A DNA stretch of 5,914 nt. Source: an uncultured Porphyromonadaceae bacterium (GTDB lineage Bacteria; Bacteroidota; Bacteroidia; Bacteroidales; CAMTPD01). The translations under genes were made by a program, and so were the position numbers. Below, one piece after another: positions 1 to 5,914 of this stretch (position 1 is its first letter; each line of letters begins with the position of its first letter). The stretch is taken from the NCBI GenBank assembly GCA_947074265.1, contig CAMTPD010000112.1:1-5914 (forward strand), read 5' to 3'. The notes beneath the pieces were generated by a model. That model was not told the origin of the DNA, did no database searches, and saw nothing but the letters and a program-made list of their open reading frames with translations.

Positions 1-50
1 TACGAGGTTCTCCGGAGTGACTGGAGTTCAGACGTGTGCTCTTCCGATCT
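1..50. other. Illumina TruSeq P7/index adapter contamination at contig end
   Basis: Bases 17-50 match the 34-nt TruSeq read-2 adapter (starting GTGACTGGAG, ending CTTCCGATCT) exactly. Bases 9-16 (TCTCCGGA) sit where the 8-nt i7 index belongs; their reverse complement, TCCGGAGA, is the TruSeq HT index I know as D702. Bases 1-8 (TACGAGGT) match the end of the P7 flow-cell sequence (TACGAGAT) with one mismatch at base 7. The segment is therefore synthetic library DNA left on the assembly, not genome. Natural sequence begins at base 51, although the terminal T of the adapter at base 50 could coincide with a native base. Adapter identity is read directly from the sequence; the index name is from memory. 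Confidence 0.98.
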
Positions 51-1912
51 CACAGGCAGAAAACTTTAGAAAGTTACTTCTAACTATGTCTGATGACATT
101 CGTGTTATTTTGATCAAAATAGCCGATAGATTGCATAATATGCGAACATTAGGGTCAATGTTACCTTCGAAGCAATATAAAATTGCTGGCGAAACATTGT
201 ACTTATATGCACCCTTAGCTCACCGTTTAGGCCTCTTCTCAATCAAAACAGAACTTGAAGATCTGAGTTTCAAGTATGAACATCCTGAAGAATATCGACA
301 GATAAAAGAGAAACTTGATGCATCAGAAAATATGCGTCAGGATGCTTTTGCACGCTTTGCACAGCCTTTAGAAACAAGACTGAATAAATTGGGTATAACC
401 TATGAGATGAAGGCTCGTGTAAAGTCGATTTATTCAATCTGGAATAAGATGCAAGCAAAAGGGGTATCCTTTGAAGAAGTATATGATATTTTTGCTGTAC
501 GTATTATTTTTGACCCAGCGAATGGCGTAGATGAAAAGAATCAATGCTGGGATATTTATTCTGTTATTACTGATATCTATAAATTACGACCAGATCGTAT
601 TCGCGATTGGGTGAGCAGACCTAAAGCAAATGGGTATCAAGCATTGCACGTCACAGTAATGGGTCCCGACGGTGAATGGATCGAAGTACAGATTCGTAGC
701 CGCAGAATGGATGATATTGCAGAGAAAGGTTTTGCAGCACATTGGAAGTACAAAGAGCATAATGTAGAAGAAGATACAGAGTTAGATAAATGGTTGAAAA
801 CCATTACTGAAATACTAGAGAATCCGAATCCTAATGCACTCGATTTCCTTGATACGATCAAACTGAATCTGTTTGCCTTAGAAATTTTTGTTTTTACTCC
901 ACGAGGAGATATTAAGACTCTACCCCAAGAAGCAACAGCTCTGGATTTTGCATATGCTTTACATACGAACCTCGGAAATCAATGCATTGGAGCAAAGGTA
1001 AATCATAAGTTAGTCCCACTTAGTCATAAATTACAGAGCGGGGATCAAGTTGAGATTTTATCATCTAAATCTCAGATACCTCAGGTAGAATGGCTTAATT
1101 TTGTTACTACGGCTAAAGCTAAAGCTAAAATTGATTATGCACTCAAGAAACAAAGAAAAGAACTTGTTCGAGAAGGGGAGCATATCGTTACAGAAGCATT
1201 AGAAAAGAATAAAATAGAAGCTAACTTTATGAACTTTGATAAGTTGGCAACATATTATTCATTCTTAAAACGTGATGAGTTCTTTTGCTCAATAGCAAAG
1301 GGGGATATCGAGTTGGCAGATAACTTAGCGAAAGTGCTTAATTACAATAAGAAGAAGAGTGGTTTTTTCAATTATGTAAAACAAGCATTTGGTGTAGGAG
1401 GAAAGGAAGAGGTCGATAAACTTCCTCATTGTGATTTATCACAACAGAAAATAGATAAAAAGAAAATTTATCAATTAAAAGAAATTGCTTTTGAGAGAAA
1501 CTATCAAATAGCAGATTGTTGTAAACCAATACCAGGAGATGAGGTCTTTGGATTTCTTAATGATGATAATTCAGTGACTATTCATAAACGCTCTTGTCCT
1601 ATAGGCTTACGATTGATGAGCTCTTTTGGTGAACGTATACTTACAACTGAGTGGTCTGATCATAGTAGTTTTACATACCCAGCAACCCTAGAAATAAAAG
1701 GTATTGATGCAATGGGTATTCTCAATGTAATTGTAAGAACAATCTCGGAAGAGTTTTCAGTAAATATGCGGAAAATTGTTTTAGAAGCAAAGGATGGTTT
1801 TTTCGAAGGTAGAGTTCAATTATATGTGCATGATATTACAGATATTCAGAATATCTGTAATAGACTTACAAAAATAGAGAATGTAAAATCTGTCGCACGA
1901 GTAGCAGAATAA
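51..1912 (+). CDS. Bifunctional (p)ppGpp synthetase/hydrolase, RelA/SpoT (Rel) family, 5'-truncated
   Basis: Cytoplasmic stringent-response enzyme that makes (p)ppGpp from ATP and GDP/GTP and, in bifunctional members, hydrolyses it. Residue numbers count from the false GTG at 17; native codons begin at about residue 13. Visible in order: the end of the HD hydrolase domain with ADRLHN (36-41), containing the family's catalytic Asp and Asn; the synthetase domain (about 130-245) with RVKSIYSI, the Asp of YDIFAVR (157), the Tyr of NGYQALH (207) and the Glu of IEVQIRS (223); TGS (about 287-350); helical region; zinc-finger/RIS region with Cys501-Cys502 and His523/Cys527; and ACT (about 550-631). 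Position 194-197 reads RIRD, close to the RxKD motif of bifunctional Rel and unlike EFDD of E. coli RelA. By alignment with Rel of Streptococcus, about 105-120 N-terminal residues, including the HD pair, are missing because the contig ends in adapter. The stop is TAA at 1910-1912. Family assignment is secure; hydrolase activity is inferred. Confidence 0.96.
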
Positions 1913-1942
1913 ACAGAAGCACCATTATATTATTGATACATA

Positions 1943-1985
1943 AAAGCCCTGTAGTTTGTATTGTTAGAATACGAATTACAGGGTT
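1943..1985 (+). terminator. Hairpin terminator between convergent rel and merR-like genes
   Basis: An inverted repeat pairs 1945-1962 with 1968-1985: 18 pairs closing a 5-nt loop (GTTAG), with CCCTGTA opposite TACAGGG in the lower stem. It begins 32 bp after the rel stop and ends 31 bp before the end of the convergent merR-like gene, so it could serve both. In the plus-strand RNA the three non-Watson-Crick positions (1946/1984, 1954/1976, 1957/1973) are all G-U wobbles, so the stem is continuous. In the minus-strand RNA they become C-A mismatches. The plus side is followed by a moderately U-rich stretch (TTATCTATAT); the minus side is followed by TTTTA. A textbook long U-tract is absent. Termination is inferred from structure and position. 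Confidence 0.75.
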
Positions 1986-2016
1986 ATCTATATAAAATCT
2001 CTAAAAGGTATTGTTA

Positions 2017-2370
2017 TTAGGCTTTATCAATCGCATCAAAGATATCTTTGAGAGCCAAGAGCTCTTCTTTTATTCCTTTCAGGCGAGCAACGACCTCTTC
2101 ATTTTTCTTTATGTTTTCTGGATTGACTTTAATCTTTTGTTTGGCACCGGCAAGAGTAAGACCTCTCTCTTTTACCAGATGGAAGACCAATCGTACATTC
2201 TCAATATCTTCTTTTTTATAATATCGAGTACCCTTCCCCGATTTACGCGGATTGATAATATCAAACTCTTTTTCCCAAAAACGGAGTGTCGACTCATTTA
2301 TTCCAAACATCTTGGCTACTTCACCAATCGAATAGAATAGTTTTAGATCTTTATTCTTATTTAGTGCCAT
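2017..2370 (-). CDS. Small MerR-family DNA-binding regulator, no effector domain
   Basis: A 117-residue winged-helix protein of the MerR superfamily. Residues 12-32 (FYSIGEVAK...STLRFWEKEF) are the classic MerR helix-turn-helix. Residues 42-51 (RKSGKGTRYY) form the wing with the family's R-Y-Y signature, and 53-80 (KEDIENVRLVFHLVKERGLTLAGAKQKI) is the second helix pair. The remaining ~35 residues are charged and helical, suiting an antiparallel dimerisation coiled coil, and there is no ligand- or metal-binding domain and no cysteine. It starts 18 bp downstream of the M23 peptidase stop on the same strand, so the two are probably co-transcribed. A weak GGA lies about 10 bases before the ATG. 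Its targets are unknown; the gene order makes peptidase or cell-envelope control a possibility, not a conclusion. It ends 31 bp from the shared terminator hairpin. Confidence 0.9.
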   Translation of the reverse strand: MALNKNKDLKLFYSIGEVAKMFGINESTLRFWEKEFDIINPRKSGKGTRYYKKEDIENVRLVFHLVKERGLTLAGAKQKIKVNPENIKKNEEVVARLKGIKEELLALKDIFDAIDKA

Positions 2371-2388
2371 AATTTTAGTCCAATTTAA

Positions 2389-3360
2389 TTAGTCCATAAC
2401 CTGTCCACGGCTATCAGCCAATTGAATCATACGTTCATACTCTTCAGGAGTAAGGTCCATGAAGTAGTATTTTGCCGGATTATCGTTTTTACCTCTAACC
2501 AGTACTTCATAATGAAGGTGGTTGCCGGTAGACTTGCCTGTGTTTCCAACGGTTCCAATGATTTCACCTCGAGTTACGGTTTTTCCTACACGGGTTTTGA
2601 TTTTATCTAAGTGACCGTATAGGGTTTCATAACCGAAACCATGATTGACAATGATACAATTACCATATCCTTGTCTCCATCCTGCAAAGGTAATCTTTCC
2701 ATTGCCGGTTGCATACACATCAGTCCCTTTTTTTGCAGTGAAGTCCATCCCTGCGTGAAATTTAGGAGTCCGATAAATCGGGTCGATACGCATACCATAT
2801 CCCGAAGCTAGTCTGGTGAGATCTTTATTTGAAACAGGCTGAATTGCGGGGATACATTTTAGACGTTCTTCTTGTGACTTCCCGATGTCGACAAGTTCAT
2901 TGAGGGAATTTGATTGTACATACAATTGCTTCGAAAGCATATCCATCTTACGGGTTGTAGAAATAACCAAGTCTGGATTCGACAAACTAGTAAGATGTTC
3001 ATAACGGTCTACACCTCCAAAGCCCGACTTGCGTACCGATATTGGAATCGACTCTGCTTGGAATATGGCTCGATACAAGTTCTCGTCGCGTTCTTGTATG
3101 TCGTCAAGAACTTCCAACGCACTATTGAGTCGCAGTGAAAGGACTTCATATTGAGTTTGAAGCAACTTGTTTTCCTTGCGTAGTTGCCTCTCGAGTGGAG
3201 ATTCGAAAAGGTAGGTGATACCGAAAAATAAACCAACTCCGATTACGATACCGATACTCAAATGGCGTATTACTCCAAACATCTTTTGCTTGAATGAAGG
3301 ATAGACCCGCTCATACGTTAAAGTTTTCTGATTGTACAGTAAGTATGTTTTTTTGCGCAT
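2389..3360 (-). CDS. Membrane-anchored M23 (LytM-type) zinc metallopeptidase
   Basis: A 323-residue predicted peptidoglycan hydrolase of peptidase family M23, whose members cut peptide cross-bridges or stem peptides. Residues 1-32 are basic and should be cytoplasmic. Residues 33-52 (HLSIGIVIGVGLFFGITYLF) form one hydrophobic segment without a lipobox or clear cleavage site, so an uncleaved inner-membrane anchor is likely. Residues 55-100 are charged and heptad-like (coiled coil), followed by a linker to about 175. The LytM domain spans about 182-297 and keeps all expected residues: His202 and Asp206 (HAGMD), His250 (LYGH), and His281/His283 (NHLHYE). An active enzyme is therefore expected, unlike degenerate EnvC/NlpD-type activators. 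The ATG at 3358-3360 is preceded by a Bacteroides-type promoter and no Shine-Dalgarno, as is common in the phylum. The merR-like gene follows after 18 bp, and alaS is divergent. Family and active-site calls are firm; the exact cell-wall substrate cannot be read from the sequence. Confidence 0.94.
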   Translation of the reverse strand: MRKKTYLLYNQKTLTYERVYPSFKQKMFGVIRHLSIGIVIGVGLFFGITYLFESPLERQLRKENKLLQTQYEVLSLRLNSALEVLDDIQERDENLYRAIFQAESIPISVRKSGFGGVDRYEHLTSLSNPDLVISTTRKMDMLSKQLYVQSNSLNELVDIGKSQEERLKCIPAIQPVSNKDLTRLASGYGMRIDPIYRTPKFHAGMDFTAKKGTDVYATGNGKITFAGWRQGYGNCIIVNHGFGYETLYGHLDKIKTRVGKTVTRGEIIGTVGNTGKSTGNHLHYEVLVRGKNDNPAKYYFMDLTPEEYERMIQLADSRGQVMD

Positions 3361-3393
3361 TTGTGGTCGACTGCTAAACTAATTAACGAAGTG

Positions 3394-3427
3394 TTTGTGG
3401 CAAAAATAATTATTTGCCGTATTTTTG
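3394..3427 (+). promoter_or_regulatory. Putative alaS promoter, Bacteroides-type
   Basis: TATTTTTG at 3420-3427 matches the Bacteroides -7 consensus TAnnTTTG exactly, and TTTG at 3394-3397 is the matching -33 element. The spacer is 22 bp, slightly over the usual 19-21. Transcription would start near 3434, leaving a leader of roughly 35 nt before the alaS ATG at 3471. That leader has no Shine-Dalgarno sequence and is too short for a T-box riboswitch. The elements are seen in the sequence; activity is inferred. Confidence 0.55.
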
Positions 3428-3428
3428 C
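3400..3428. repeat. 9-bp perfect inverted repeat in the divergent promoter
   Basis: GCAAAAATA at 3400-3408 is the exact reverse complement of TATTTTTGC at 3420-3428, separated by 11 bp. Each arm contains the -7 element for one of the two divergent transcripts. Arm centres are 20 bp apart, about two helical turns, a geometry that would also suit a dimeric regulator. Whether it is anything beyond two back-to-back promoters is not known. Confidence 0.7.
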
Positions 3429-3431
3429 AAA
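3401..3431 (-). promoter_or_regulatory. Putative promoter of the M23 peptidase / merR-like unit
   Basis: Read on the minus strand, 3408-3401 is TATTTTTG, an exact TAnnTTTG -7 element, and 3431-3428 is TTTG. The spacer is 19 bp, within the Bacteroides consensus. The start site would fall near 3394, about 34 nt before the peptidase ATG at 3360. The region overlaps the alaS promoter on the other strand almost completely, so simultaneous polymerase binding in both directions seems unlikely. Confidence 0.6.
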
Positions 3432-3470
3432 CTGCATTTCAGAATATTAACGACAACCATATAAGTATTT

Positions 3471-5914
3471 ATGTTGACAGCAAAAGAGATTCGAGAATCA
3501 TTTAAAGTATTCTTTGCTTCTAAGGGACACCAGATTGTTCCTTCTGCTCCGATGGTAATTAAAGACGATCCGACTTTGATGTTTACCAACGCCGGAATGA
3601 ATCAGTTCAAGGACATTATCCTAGGTAATGTTCCTATCAAGTATCCACGTGTTGCCGACTCGCAAAAATGTTTGCGCGTAAGCGGTAAGCATAACGACCT
3701 AGAAGAAGTTGGTCACGATACATACCACCATACCATGTTTGAAATGCTTGGTAACTGGTCGTTTGGAGACTACTTCAAGAAGGACGCAATCGAATGGGCT
3801 TGGGAGTATCTAGTAGAAGTACTTAAGCTTGATCCGAACAGACTTTATGCAACCGTATTTGAAGGTAGCCCTGAAGAAGGTTTGTCTCGTGATGATGAAG
3901 CTGCTTCATATTGGGAAAAGTTTTTACCAAAAGATAGAATTATCAACGGTAACAAAAAAGATAACTTCTGGGAAATGGGGGATACAGGTCCTTGTGGTCC
4001 TTGCTCAGAAATTCACATTGATATTCGTCCGGACGAAGAACGTGCAAAAGTGAATGGTCTTACTTTGGTAAATGAAAGCCATCCGCAGGTTATCGAAATC
4101 TGGAATCTTGTATTTATGCAATACAACCGTAAAGCAGATGGTACATTAGATGGTCTTCCAGCTAAGGTTATTGATACAGGTATGGGATTTGAACGTTTGT
4201 GTATGGCAATGCAAGGCGTATTGTCAAATTACGATACAGACGTATTCCAACCAATTATCAAAGCGATGGCTGCACTAGCAGGTACAGAATATGGCAAAGA
4301 CGAGCAAAAAGATATCGCAATGCGTGTAATTGCAGACCATATCCGTACAATTGCATTTTCTATTACAGACGGTCAACTTCCGTCTAATGCTAAGGCTGGT
4401 TATGTAATTCGTCGTATTTTGCGTCGTGCCGTACGTTATGGATATACATTCCTTGGTCAGCATCAATCATTCATGTACAAGTTGATTCCAGCATTGATTG
4501 ATACAATGGGTGATGCTTATCCAGAACTTGTATCACAAAAGACATTGATCGAGAAAGTTATCAAGGAAGAGGAAGAATCATTCCTTCGCACTCTTGAAAC
4601 CGGTATTCGTTTGTTGGAGAAACGTATGGATGAAGCAAAAGCAGCCGGCAAAACAGAGGTGAGCGGAGTTGATGCATTTGTACTTTATGATACATACGGT
4701 TTCCCTCTTGACCTTACAGAACTTATTCTTCGTGAAAACGGAATGTCTGTAAATGTGTCAGAGTTCGACGCCGAAATGCAAAAGCAAAAAGAAAGAGCTA
4801 GAAATGCTGCTGCTATTGAAACAGGAGACTGGGTTTCTTTGAAAAATGGCGATAGCACATTCGTAGGTTATGATCTTGCTGCATGTGAAACGGAGATTCT
4901 TCGTTATCGCAAGATCAAACAAAAAAATAAAGAATTATTCCAAGTTGTTCTAGAGAAAACTCCTTTCTATGCAGAAATGGGTGGTCAGGTAGGAGATACA
5001 GGATGGTTGATTTCAGAAACTGAAACTGTTGAAGTTTTAGATACAAAACGCGAAAACAACCTTGCTGTTCATATCTTGGCAAAAATGCCTCAAGATCCAA
5101 CGGCAACATTCGTGGCGAAAATCAATGAAAAGAAACGCGAACAATCAGAGTGTAATCACACGGCAACTCACTTGCTTCACGAGGCTTTGAGAGAAGTTCT
5201 TGGTTCACACGTTGAACAAAAGGGTTCGTTTGTTTCTCCTGAGATGCTACGTTTCGACTTCTCTCACTTCCAAAAAGTTTCTGATGAAGAGCTTCGTAAG
5301 GTTGAAGAGATTGTAGGTGAAAAGATTCGTGCCAACTTCATGATGGAAGAACATCGTAATTTACCTATCGCTGAAGCGAAAGAAATGGGCGCGATGGCTC
5401 TATTCGGTGAAAAATACGGAGATGAGGTTCGCGTAGTTAAATATGGCTCATCGGTAGAACTTTGTGGTGGTACGCATGCTTCGGCAACCGGAAATATTGG
5501 TTCATTACGCATCGTTGCAGAAAGTTCAATCGCTGCAGGTGTTCGTCGTATCGAAGCTGTAACTGCAGAAGCTGCTGATAACTATTATTATGCTCAGCAA
5601 GATGTATTGAAAGAGCTTCGTGCAATGATGAACAACATGCCAAATCTTGTTCAAGCAGTGAAGAAGTCTCTTGATGAGAACGCTGAGTTGAAAAAACAAA
5701 TGGCTGAATTTGCAAAAGAAAAAGCAAAACAATTGAAACAAGAGATCGTTGCATCAGCTAAAGATATAAACGGTACAAAACTTCTTGTTTTCAAAGGTAA
5801 TGCTAGTGCTGATGTAATGAAAGATATCGCATTCCAATTGAAAGGCGAACTTGGTTCTTTCTTCTTCGTTGCAGGTGTTGAAACCGATGGTAAACCACTT
5901 CTTCAAGTAATGAT
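3471..5914 (+). CDS. alaS: Alanyl-tRNA synthetase, 3'-truncated by window end
   Basis: Cytoplasmic class II aminoacyl-tRNA synthetase that charges tRNA-Ala with alanine and clears mischarged Ser/Gly. The reading frame is open from the ATG at 3471 to the window edge: 814 codons plus two bases, with no frameshift. Family members are usually about 870-880 residues, so roughly 60 are missing. The catalytic domain starts at the N-terminus ([18 protein letters not shown]) and carries class II motif 2 around [10 protein letters not shown] (94-103) and TGMGFER near 239 (motif 3 region). The editing domain keeps its full zinc/active-site set: His563 and His567 (HTATH), Cys665 and His669 (CGGTH), one residue off the E. 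coli numbering, so proofreading should be intact. Residues about 700-760 are a charged coiled coil leading into the C-Ala (DHHA1-type) domain, which is cut off. Arginine is mostly CGT here, consistent with high expression. The gene is divergent from the M23 peptidase. Confidence 0.98.
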   Translation, partial: MLTAKEIRESFKVFFASKGHQIVPSAPMVIKDDPTLMFTNAGMNQFKDIILGNVPIKYPRVADSQKCLRVSGKHNDLEEVGHDTYHHTMFEMLGNWSFGDYFKKDAIEWAWEYLVEVLKLDPNRLYATVFEGSPEEGLSRDDEAASYWEKFLPKDRIINGNKKDNFWEMGDTGPCGPCSEIHIDIRPDEERAKVNGLTLVNESHPQVIEIWNLVFMQYNRKADGTLDGLPAKVIDTGMGFERLCMAMQGVLSNYDTDVFQPIIKAMAALAGTEYGKDEQKDIAMRVIADHIRTIAFSITDGQLPSNAKAGYVIRRILRRAVRYGYTFLGQHQSFMYKLIPALIDTMGDAYPELVSQKTLIEKVIKEEEESFLRTLETGIRLLEKRMDEAKAAGKTEVSGVDAFVLYDTYGFPLDLTELILRENGMSVNVSEFDAEMQKQKERARNAAAIETGDWVSLKNGDSTFVGYDLAACETEILRYRKIKQKNKELFQVVLEKTPFYAEMGGQVGDTGWLISETETVEVLDTKRENNLAVHILAKMPQDPTATFVAKINEKKREQSECNHTATHLLHEALREVLGSHVEQKGSFVSPEMLRFDFSHFQKVSDEELRKVEEIVGEKIRANFMMEEHRNLPIAEAKEMGAMALFGEKYGDEVRVVKYGSSVELCGGTHASATGNIGSLRIVAESSIAAGVRRIEAVTAEAADNYYYAQQDVLKELRAMMNNMPNLVQAVKKSLDENAELKKQMAEFAKEKAKQLKQEIVASAKDINGTKLLVFKGNASADVMKDIAFQLKGELGSFFFVAGVETDGKPLLQVM

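Noticed and set aside
17..19. GTG as the true start of the Rel gene
   Set aside because: It lies inside the adapter; the homologous protein extends upstream and the native sequence has no start in the window.
86..88. ATG (Met24) as an alternative native start of rel
   Set aside because: The upstream native residues QAENFRKLLL are conserved within the HD domain, so this Met is internal.
2011..2340. 109-codon open frame on the plus strand opposite the merR-like gene
   Set aside because: It is Phe/Ile-rich with no recognisable domain and lies fully antisense to a clear MerR-like gene; best explained as a shadow of AT-rich coding sequence.
2607..3236. Small open frames on both strands within the M23 gene (2607-2798, 2914-3138, 3009-3236)
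   Set aside because: They overlap a well-supported peptidase and show no homology I recognise.
3361..3470. T-box or other riboswitch ahead of alaS
   Set aside because: The predicted leader is only about 35 nt, with no specifier stem or antiterminator sequence.
5264..5754. Overlapping minus-strand open frames (5264-5512, 5437-5754, 5526-5741) opposite alaS
   Set aside because: They lie within the conserved alaS editing and coiled-coil region, have Leu/Ser/Cys-rich compositions typical of reverse frames, and show no own promoter or domain.
51..5914. Mobile element, CRISPR array, tRNA/rRNA gene or new defence-like system
   Set aside because: No terminal repeats, transposase, spaced direct repeats or tRNA-like cloverleaf seen; all long stretches are occupied by recognisable housekeeping genes.

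Overview
This AT-rich window looks like a chromosomal core region of a Bacteroidetes bacterium, probably order Bacteroidales. The evidence is the Bacteroidetes-type Rel protein, promoter elements matching the Bacteroides consensus (TTTG / TAnnTTTG), start codons without good Shine-Dalgarno sites, and an M23 peptidase/MerR pair divergent from alaS. Genus is not resolved; a Dysgonomonas- or Parabacteroides-like organism is only a guess.

Bases 1-50 are not biological. They are an Illumina TruSeq P7/index adapter, including a readable 8-nt index, fused to the end of the contig. Genuine sequence starts at about base 51, inside a RelA/SpoT-family (p)ppGpp synthetase/hydrolase gene. The first ~105-120 codons of that gene are missing, and the apparent GTG start at 17 comes from the adapter.

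Layout: partial rel (51-1912, +); a strong hairpin terminator (1943-1985); a small MerR-like regulator (2017-2370, -) and a membrane-anchored M23 metallopeptidase (2389-3360, -), which form a two-gene unit transcribed peptidase first; a 110-bp divergent promoter region (3361-3470) with mirrored -7 elements; and alaS (3471 to the window end, +), lacking about its last 60 codons.

The genes are housekeeping: stringent response, cell-wall remodelling and alanine tRNA charging. rel and the merR unit converge on the hairpin; the peptidase and alaS diverge from the shared promoter region. I found no mobile element, CRISPR array, tRNA/rRNA gene or undescribed defence-like system. The points most worth attention are the adapter chimera, the symmetric divergent promoter, the strand-asymmetric terminator, and the effector-less MerR protein coupled to a peptidoglycan hydrolase.
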